The notes beneath the pieces are model-generated. The model saw nothing but the letters and a program-made list of their open reading frames with translations. It was not told the DNA's origin and searched no databases. The position numbers and the translations under genes were made by a program. This document shows positions 1-6,300 of a stretch of 9,187 bases of DNA, piece after piece. How positions within the stretch are numbered: position 1 is the stretch's first letter; each line of letters starts with the position of its first letter. The DNA is from CAYMOV01 sp964392085 (GTDB taxonomy: Bacteria; Oederibacteriota; Muellerivitia; Muellerivitales; Muellerivitaceae). The stretch is taken from assembly GCA_964392085.1 (NCBI GenBank), contig CAYMOV010000096.1:1-9187 (forward strand), written 5' to 3'.

Positions 1-728
1 GTCCAACTCGGGGTCGAGGTGATCGTGAAAGCGGCCGTCACGGTAGTCGTGGGCGTGAAACTGCGGGTGGTCGTATAGGTCATTGTGGAAGACGCCGTAG
101 GGGTTGGCGTCTTGGACGGCGTGGTTGTAAACGAAGCCGTCGGCGTAGGCGTCGAGGACGCGGTGAAGGTCCGGGTCGAGGTAAAGCTCGGTGAAGGCGT
201 CAACGTTGAGGTCGGGCTCGGGGAGGACGTGAAGGTGAAGGTGAGCGACGGGGTCCCCGTCGCGGTCGGCGTGGCTGTGGGCGTAGAGGTCCGAGAGGCG
301 GTATAAGTCGAGGTGACCGTGAAAGTTGTGGTGAAGGTCGGAGTCGGGGTGAAAGTCCGGGTTGAAGGGGCGGTCGGCGTGGTCGTCGCCGTGGCGGTCG
401 CCGAGGGCGAAGCCGTCGAGGTCCTCGTCGATGTCGGGGTTAGCGTGGGAGTGGCGGTCGCGGTCCAAGTGGAGGTAAAAGTCGATGTCGCGGTCCATGT
501 GGGCGTGAATGTACGGGTGTCCGTCAAGGTCAGGGTGGAGGTTGTTGTTAGGGTCCGCGTGGCGCTCGGTGTGGCCGATGGCGTGTAAGTCGGCGTCGAA
601 GTGGAGGTGGCAGTGAAGGTCGAAGTTGGGGTGCTCGAAGGCGTAAAAGTGCGGGTGGGGGTCATGGTCGGCGACGCTGTGCGCGTCGCGCTCGCGGTGG
701 AGGTTGGCGTAGCCGTGGAGGCGCAGGG
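1..728 (-). repeat. Low-complexity Thr/Ser/Pro linker coding region of the GH9 protein
   Basis: Read on the minus strand, this stretch encodes about 240 residues made almost only of Thr, Ser, Pro, Ala, Phe and Tyr, with Thr at nearly every second position (patterns such as TPTSTFTAT). Most codons are ACC, ACG, TCG, CCG or TTC. The plus strand therefore shows a monotonous G/T-rich pattern (ggt, cgt, gtc), and the Val-rich plus-strand open frames at 85-822 are only its mirror. Such linkers separate the modules of secreted glycanases and are often O-glycosylated. It continues beyond position 1, so its full length is unknown and it is a likely spot for assembly or length variation. Confidence 0.88.
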
Positions 729-3089
729 GCTGTCGTTGAGGATCTCGATGGCCGCGAAGTCGGCGTTACTGACCGAGGGGGCCCCGGTGATCGTCAGGGC
801 GCCGCCGTTCACGTTGACATAGAAAGGTCCCCGGTCATAGGCGTCGTATGACCCCGCCAACTGCCAGACATCCAGGTTGCCGATGACCGTAACGCCATTC
901 ATCAGGACGCTGAAAACCCGGGCCCCCACGGTGTTCATGGTGAGTTCAACCAGCTTCAGGTTCACCTGGTAGGCGCCGTTCGGCAGGGTAAAGACATAGG
1001 TGATCGGGGCTCCCTGACGGACGGATTGGTAGAGGACATCGTCCGTAGTCCCCGCGATGGCGTTGGCCGTCGTGGCCGTAGTGGTGGTACCCAGGTAGCC
1101 CCAACTTCCCGCCGCGAAGGCTTTGTCCGCCGCCCATGCGTTTCCTGAGGTCGTGACGGCCGCCGCCGACCCGCAGTCCACCCGCTGCGCCACGATCAGG
1201 CAGGGATTGGGGGTGTAGGTGGGAGTAGGAGACAGGGTCTTGGTCGGGGTGGCGGTGATGGTGGAAGTGTTCGTCCTAGTCGGGGAGGGAGTGAAGGTGC
1301 AGGTGGACCCTCCGCAATTGCCGGAAGGTTGGACCGCCGCCAAGAGGAACACCAGCGGGGACTGCCAATTGATGGCGATCTCATTGGAGGCGTAGGCCCC
1401 GGTCTGGTCCGTGTAGCACTTGGCGGGTTTCGCGGCGGCCGGGGTGATGCCATCCGAGCCGTTGCCCGTGCTGTTGGGCCCGCCGGACAGCAGGCCCGGC
1501 CAGGGCGCCAGCGCGCTGTACTCGGGGGACCCGCTGGGCCTGTGGTGGGGATGCAAAAAGGGGTTGGACCCCACATGGGTCACCCAGGACAGGCCGAAGG
1601 TGTTTCGCCCCAACAGGTAATGGAGGTCGTTGAGGGCCGCCTGGACGTAGGCCGCGTTGGGTTGCATATTGTTGGCGATCATGAGCATCATGCCGTAGTT
1701 CGCCACGTCGCCGTTCGAGCCCCAGTTGTACTGGGTCAGGCTCAGCCGGTAGCCGTTGGCGGCGCCGTTGGTCCGGGTCGAGATGGTGTTGGCGGTGGTC
1801 ACGGTGTCGTTGAGGATGGTGGTCTTGAGGGCCGCGTTGGCCCCCGTCGCGTAGTAGTAGGTCCAAAGGGCCAGGTTCTTCAGGCTTCCCCAGTTCTGCG
1901 GCCCGGTCGCCGAGAACAAGGGAGAGCCCCCGGCGTTGGAGGTGACGTAAGTGGAATAGGCCGCGGTCCCGGTCGTGCGGAACAGTTCGGCGGCGGCCCA
2001 AAGCCGCTCGTCCGTGCTGTTGTTGTCTCCGTATCCCCCCGTTGAGATGTTCGCCGGCTGGTTGTAGTAGACCGTGGGATGGGCCGTCACCCAGGTCCAG
2101 GCGTTCTGGGAGGCGGTCAGGCAGGTGGCCGCGAAGGTGGCGTCGTAGGGCTGGTAGAGGCGGGCCGCGATGGCCATGACCGCCGCGAAGTCGGCGGTGG
2201 AACAGCTGGTCTTATAGGGGGTGCCGCTCCCGGTGCCGATGATGAGCCGGGTGCCGCCGTTGTCGTTCTCCGGGAGGACGAACCCGCCGAACCCGGCGCT
2301 GGTGTTCTTGTGCCACACCCCGCCGTCGGTGTCCTGCATGGTGAGCATCCACTCGAGGTTCCACCGCGCCTCGTTGAGGATGTCCGGGGTGCCGTTGCCC
2401 GACTCGGGGAGGTTCAGGTTGGTGTTGCCGATGCGGTCCTTGTACCACTCATAGGTCCAGAGCACGGTCCCGGTGGATATCCCGGAATTCACCACGTACT
2501 TGCCGTAGTCCCCCGCGTCGTGCCAGCCCTTGCCGGTGTTCTGGGTGCCCGTCTTTCCGGAGGAGGGGTCAAAAGTGGAAGGCAGGTCGTTACAGGCCCC
2601 CGAGGAGTGGCATTGGGCATGGGTGTAATGGACCCCATCCACGACGCCCATATCCACCGCGATGCCGCAACGCTGGACATAGAAACCCCGCATCGCCATA
2701 GTCCAGGCGTTGTTGAAGGCCGTGGGCGAGATGGCGAAGTTGTAGCTGGTCCCTACCCCGGTGACCGCCAAGTAATAGGACCCCACGGCGTTGACCGAGG
2801 TGAAATCGGCGGTGGAGATCACGTCGCCCGAGTCATTGTCCGTGAAGGTGGCGCTGGAGGTGCCGGTCAGGACGGTCACGCCCGTGGAGACGTTGACCAC
2901 CCCGAAGGCGAGGTTGCCGCCCGACCCGACGATCATGGCGAGCTTGGGGTTCTCGGTCGGCAGGTACCCGACCTGGTCCACCCGGATGGCCGTGCTGGCG
3001 GCGCAAAGGGCCCGGATGGGCGCGAGGATGAAAAAGAACGATCCCAGGAGGACCAGGGTTCGGTTCAATATCGTTTTCAGGCGGGCCAC
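1..3089 (-). CDS. Family 9 glycoside hydrolase (endoglucanase type) with malectin-like domain, C-terminus beyond window
   Basis: This is a secreted enzyme expected to hydrolyse beta-1,4-glucans such as cellulose. My own translation gives a GTG start at 3089, a signal peptide (about residues 1-30, hydrophobic stretch LVLLGSFFFILAP, cut near ALCA/AST), an N-terminal Ig-like domain of the CelD_N type starting IRVDQVGYLP (about 33-115), and a GH9 catalytic domain to about 585. GH9 hallmarks are all visible: GWHDAGDYGKY at 188-198 (D191 and D194, the catalytic-base motif), HPHHRPSG with H515, H516 and R517, and YASNEIAINW with E570 as the expected catalytic acid. A short Thr-Pro linker leads to a malectin-like domain (about 632-785), then at least 240 residues of Thr/Ser/Pro linker reach the window edge. 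I see 1029 codons and no in-frame stop. A C-terminal sorting tail like those of the two neighbours is likely beyond the edge, but this is inferred. The exact substrate (cellulose, xyloglucan, mixed-linkage glucan) cannot be told from sequence alone. Confidence 0.93.
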   Translation of the reverse strand, partial: MARLKTILNRTLVLLGSFFFILAPIRALCAASTAIRVDQVGYLPTENPKLAMIVGSGGNLAFGVVNVSTGVTVLTGTSSATFTDNDSGDVISTADFTSVNAVGSYYLAVTGVGTSYNFAISPTAFNNAWTMAMRGFYVQRCGIAVDMGVVDGVHYTHAQCHSSGACNDLPSTFDPSSGKTGTQNTGKGWHDAGDYGKYVVNSGISTGTVLWTYEWYKDRIGNTNLNLPESGNGTPDILNEARWNLEWMLTMQDTDGGVWHKNTSAGFGGFVLPENDNGGTRLIIGTGSGTPYKTSCSTADFAAVMAIAARLYQPYDATFAATCLTASQNAWTWVTAHPTVYYNQPANISTGGYGDNNSTDERLWAAAELFRTTGTAAYSTYVTSNAGGSPLFSATGPQNWGSLKNLALWTYYYATGANAALKTTILNDTVTTANTISTRTNGAANGYRLSLTQYNWGSNGDVANYGMMLMIANNMQPNAAYVQAALNDLHYLLGRNTFGLSWVTHVGSNPFLHPHHRPSGSPEYSALAPWPGLLSGGPNSTGNGSDGITPAAAKPAKCYTDQTGAYASNEIAINWQSPLVFLLAAVQPSGNCGGSTCTFTPSPTRTNTSTITATPTKTLSPTPTYTPNPCLIVAQRVDCGSAAAVTTSGNAWAADKAFAAGSWGYLGTTTTATTANAIAGTTDDVLYQSVRQGAPITYVFTLPNGAYQVNLKLVELTMNTVGARVFSVLMNGVTVIGNLDVWQLAGSYDAYDRGPFYVNVNGGALTITGAPSVSNADFAAIEILNDSPCASTATPTSTASATRTASPTMTPTRTFTPSSTPTSTFTATSTSTPTYTPSATPSATRTLTTTSTLTLTDTRTFTPTWTATSTFTSTWTATATPTLTPTSTRTSTASPSATATATTTPTAPSTRTFTPTPTFTTTFTVTSTYTASRTSTPTATPTATGTPSLTFTFTSSPSPTSTLTPSPSFTSTRTFTASSTPTPTASFTTTPSKTPTPTASSTMTYTTTRSFTPTTTVTAAFTITSTPSW
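741..1196 (-). other. Malectin-like (CBM57-type) domain of the GH9 protein
   Basis: Residues about 632-783 of the GH9 protein start IVAQRVDCGS. They continue with TTDDVLYQSVRQG, LPNGAYQVNLKLVEL, GARVFSVLMNG and end ADFAAIEIL. This order (opening R/N-x-G-type strand, DD-x-LYQ, NG-x-Y-x-V-x-L, RVFxVxxNG, final AIEI) is that of malectin / CBM57 domains, which bind carbohydrates and are often attached to bacterial glycoside hydrolases. Its ligand here is not predictable from sequence. It is flanked by Thr-Pro linkers on both sides (about 1205-1300 and 1-728). Confidence 0.8.
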
Positions 3090-3097
3090 GGAAGGGG

Positions 3098-3103
3098 TCC
3101 TTT
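3098..3103 (-). promoter_or_regulatory. Ribosome binding site deciding the GTG start of the GH9 gene
   Basis: On the minus strand AAAGGA is followed after 8 bases by GTG at 3089. No in-frame ATG lies between the upstream in-frame TAA (in 3121-3130) and this point, and the GTG start puts a complete signal peptide (positive N-region, hydrophobic core) at the N-terminus. This fixes the start on a non-ATG codon. Confidence 0.75.
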
Positions 3104-3258
3104 GGAAAGTGAACAGTCTTGAGGCTTAGGGTGTTTGGATAACCCAGTATCAGCACGATGGGTTGAAAACGTTATTTCGTAGTTTAATTGAACCGCAATT
3201 ATCAGTGGGGAGTGTTAATAAATGACGATTTCATATATCAAATTTTTTAATCATGAAT

Positions 3259-3298
3259 AACCCGGGAAATGCCTATTTTAACGTTCCGGGCACGGGTT
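3259..3298 (-). terminator. Weak inverted repeat after the large gene, possible terminator
   Basis: AACCCG and CGGGTT at the two ends of this segment can pair, and an inner CCCGG/CCGGG pairing competes with them. The loop is long (about 20-28 bases). On the minus strand it begins 4 bases after the TAA stop and is followed by TTATT rather than a solid T run. It is at the right place for a terminator of the large gene but is a poor match to the Rho-independent type. Confidence 0.25.
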
Positions 3299-3302
3299 GG
3301 GC

Positions 3303-6300
3303 TTATCTCAATATAAGGAGGGGCGATGTCTTGCTGGACGGCTGCCCGCCCTGCCCTTCAACAGTGGCTTGGTAGAAATAGAAGCCGTTCGACAGAGGGG
3401 CTCCCTTGAGGTCCAACCCATTCCAGCGATAGCTGTTCCCCCCCGCCTTCACGCCGACGAGTCGAGTTTCCCAGATCTTGAGTCCGCTCTGGGTGAAGAT
3501 CTGCAGGGCCACCTTGGCCGTGGGGTCAAAAGAACCCACCGCTCCCCCACCCACCTCGTAATACAGGGTTGCAACACCGTTCATGGATGGATTGGGATAG
3601 CTCACCACCCTCAGCAAAGTAGCTCCGGAAAAGACCCCAGGTGTCGGCCGGCTCGAAGACATGGTCGGGGTCCACATGGGAGTGGCGGTCACGGTTTGTG
3701 TCGGCGAGAAGGTCGGGGTGCGAGTTGGTGAATAAGTCCCGGTGGGCCAGGTAGAAATGGGCGTGCCGAGGGTCCCAGTCGGGCTCACGGTCGGCGTCCA
3801 TGTCATGGAAGCCGTTGGGGTTGATGTCGCGGAAACCACCGGCGTTGGGGTACGGGTGTAAGTCGGCGTCGGGCTATGGTTCAGGGCGATCACCGCCCAC
3901 CAGGAGAAGTGTGTCGTCATAGTGGTGACGGTTTGGGCCACCGTATCCACGGTCGTCGGCATAGTTACCCAGGAAGAACCGTCGAAATAGTCGATCCTCA
4001 GGTCGGCGGGAGTGGTCCCAACCGGGAAGGCCGACAAGTCGTAGGGGAATGTCACGGTGACGGGACCCTGGAGGGCCGCGCCGCCCGCGTCAATCGTGAA
4101 GGCCCAGGGTCCGAAACTGAAGTAGGTCGCGGCCGGGGGGGCCGCGGCGGAATCAAACACCTGCACCGTCAGGGTCGTGGCCGAGGCGAAGCTCCCGGCG
4201 GGAAGGGTGATCGTGGCCCCATTGGGGAGGGTCAGGGTCGAGGGTGCCGAGGGCGACACCACCACCGTCCCGGCCCCAAGAGGGGTAAAAATCGGAGTGG
4301 GAGTGGGGGTACGGGTGAACGTGAGGGTCGGGGTGAAGGTGAAGGACCCGGTGGTCGTCGGCGTGGAGGTGAACCAGGTCCCCACCGGGGTTACGGTCGG
4401 GGTCGGACTCTTCGTGGCGGTCCAGGTCGAAGTGGGCGTCGAAACGAGGGTCGTCCCCCCGTCGAACGTGACGTTGTCGATCGAGAGGTCGTAGGCCTGC
4501 CCTGCCTGGCTATTATTGAACTGCCATTCCATCGCGAGGACCTGCGTCCGGTCGAACGGAGCGACCGCGCCCCAGCCTTCCTGGCTCAAGTCCCCCCCGT
4601 TGACGACCTGGTCCAGGTAAATCGTCTTGTTCGTCCAAGCCGTGGTGAGGCCCGTGAGGTTGACTCCCCAATGATCCCCGCAAGCTCCCGATGAACCAGT
4701 GCAGGTCCCGTCAGGCGCCGCCGAGGTCTGGAGGGTCGGGAACAGGGCCCGGACGGTGGTGGCGGTGGAGAGCATCCGGATGCTGAAGTTGATCGAGGTA
4801 AAAGCCGAGAGGTCATAGGGCTTCCGGGCCCCGGCGCCTGGGTCGAGGAAAAGGAAGCCCATCCCCACGAAGGGGCAGGTGTTGTACGGCGCGTTACAGG
4901 TTGGGCCCACGACACCGGTGATCCTCGCGGCGAAGGCGCTGGCGTTGGCCCCGCCCGCCGACGGCACGAAGGCCTGGCCCGCCCCGCCGGCCACCGAACC
5001 GGAACCCGTGAAGACGGCGCTCTGGCCCCAGGCGTTCACGTCCTTGTCGGTGAAGGTGAACCAACGCCCGTCCCGGCCGCAGTTCAATTGGATTTGGTCG
5101 TTTCCATCCTCCAAGTCGTCGATGTTCCGGCAATAGGGGCCGGGGGTGGGGGTGGCCCAAGTCCCGGTCGGGGTCACGGTCACGGTGTAGGTCGAGGTTC
5201 GGGTAATGGTAAAGGTCGGGGTAAAGGTGTAGGAACCGGTGGTGGTCGGCGTGGAGGTGAACCAGGTCCCCACCGGGGTCATGGTCACGGTCGGGGTCTT
5301 TGTGGCGGTCCAGGTCGGGGTGGATGTCGAAGCAGGAGTCGCGCCCCCGTCGAACGTGACGTCGTCAATGGAGAGATCATAGTTCTGCCCGGCTTGGCTG
5401 TTGTTGAACTGCCATTCCATCGCGAGAACCTGCGTCCGGTCGAACGGAATGGTGGTTCCCCAGCCTTCCTGGCTCAAGTCCCCCCCGTTGACGACTTGGT
5501 CCAGGTAAATCGTCTTGTTCGTCCAAGCCGTGGTGAGGCCCGTCAGGTTGACTCCCCAATGATCCCCGCAAGCGCCTACTGAACCGGAACAGGTCCCATC
5601 AGGCGCGGCGGAGGTCTGGACGGTCGGGAACATCACCCGGACGGTGTTGGCGGTCGAGAGCATCCGGATGCTGAAGTTGATCGTGGTGAAGGCGCTGAGG
5701 TTGTAGGGAATCTCGGGTCCCGACCCTGGGTCGAGGAAGGTGAAGCCCATGCCCACGATAGGACAGGTGTTGTAGGGGACCCCGCAGGCCGGTCCCACGA
5801 CCCCGGTGATCCTCGCGGCGAATGCGCTGCCGTTGGCCCCACCCGCCGAAGCCACAAAGGTTTGTCCCGCCCCGCCGATCGACGAACCGTAACCCGTGAA
5901 GACGCTGCTCTGGCCCCAGGCGTTCGCGTCCTTGTCCGAGAAGCTGAACCAACGCCCGTTTCGCCCGCAGTTCAATTGGATCTGGTCGTTGCCGTCCTCC
6001 AAGTCGTCGATGTTCAGGCAATAGGCTCCGGGAGTGGGGGTGGGCCAGGTCCCGGTCCTGGTGGGCGTAGGGGTAGGGGATGCCGTGTAGGTCCGCGTGA
6101 AGGTCGGAGTGTGGGTGCCTGTCGACGTGGGGGATGCGGTGGTCGTGACCGGCATCGCGGTGTTCGTCGGCAATGGGGTCGCCGGGACCGGCAAAGGCAA
6201 CCCCTGGTTCCCCGCCGAGAGGCAGACCTGGTCGACCCAGAACGCCATCGTCTGGGGTGCTCCCTGGGTCATCCATTGGATCGAGGTCACATTCGTCAGG

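Larger units (their letters stand above)
3090..3302 (-). promoter_or_regulatory. AT-rich intergenic region upstream of the GH9 gene
   Basis: This 213-base gap separates the stop of the large modular protein from the GH9 start. Its middle (about 3165-3260) is strikingly AT-rich compared with the GC-rich genes on either side, as expected for a promoter region. On the minus strand TTGATA (3241-3236) resembles a -35 box, with AT-rich but poor -10 candidates about 15-17 bases downstream (TATTAA, TTAACA). GATAAT (3203-3198) is another -10-like hexamer but has no good -35. An imperfect palindrome centred on AACGTT lies near 3166-3179. None of these is convincing alone. The region suggests that the GH9 gene has its own promoter, but the exact site is not supported. 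Confidence 0.35.

Noticed and set aside
1..728. CRISPR array or tandem DNA repeat
   Set aside because: The pattern is irregular, has no constant repeat/spacer unit and is kept in one open reading frame of Thr/Ser/Pro codons.
85..822. Val/Gly-rich plus-strand frames
   Set aside because: They are the reverse complement of the Thr/Ser/Pro linker codons (ACC to ggt, ACG to cgt), so the repetitive V-x-V pattern is only a shadow.
1329..2045. 238-codon plus-strand frame and the overlapping 206-codon minus frame at 1381-2001
   Set aside because: Both overlap the GH9 catalytic domain in other frames. The true frame carries HPHHRPSG and YASNEIAINW, and these frames show low-information Arg/Gly/Pro/His-rich translations.
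2079..3122. 347-codon plus-strand open frame opposite the GH9 gene
   Set aside because: It is antisense to a domain with clear GH9 catalytic motifs. Its translation is Gly/Val/Arg/Pro-rich without any recognisable motif, as expected for the mirror of GC-rich coding DNA.
3876..4694. 272-codon plus-strand frame
   Set aside because: It is antisense to the ZU5-like and C2 modules of the large gene, with Arg/Gly-rich translation and no motif.
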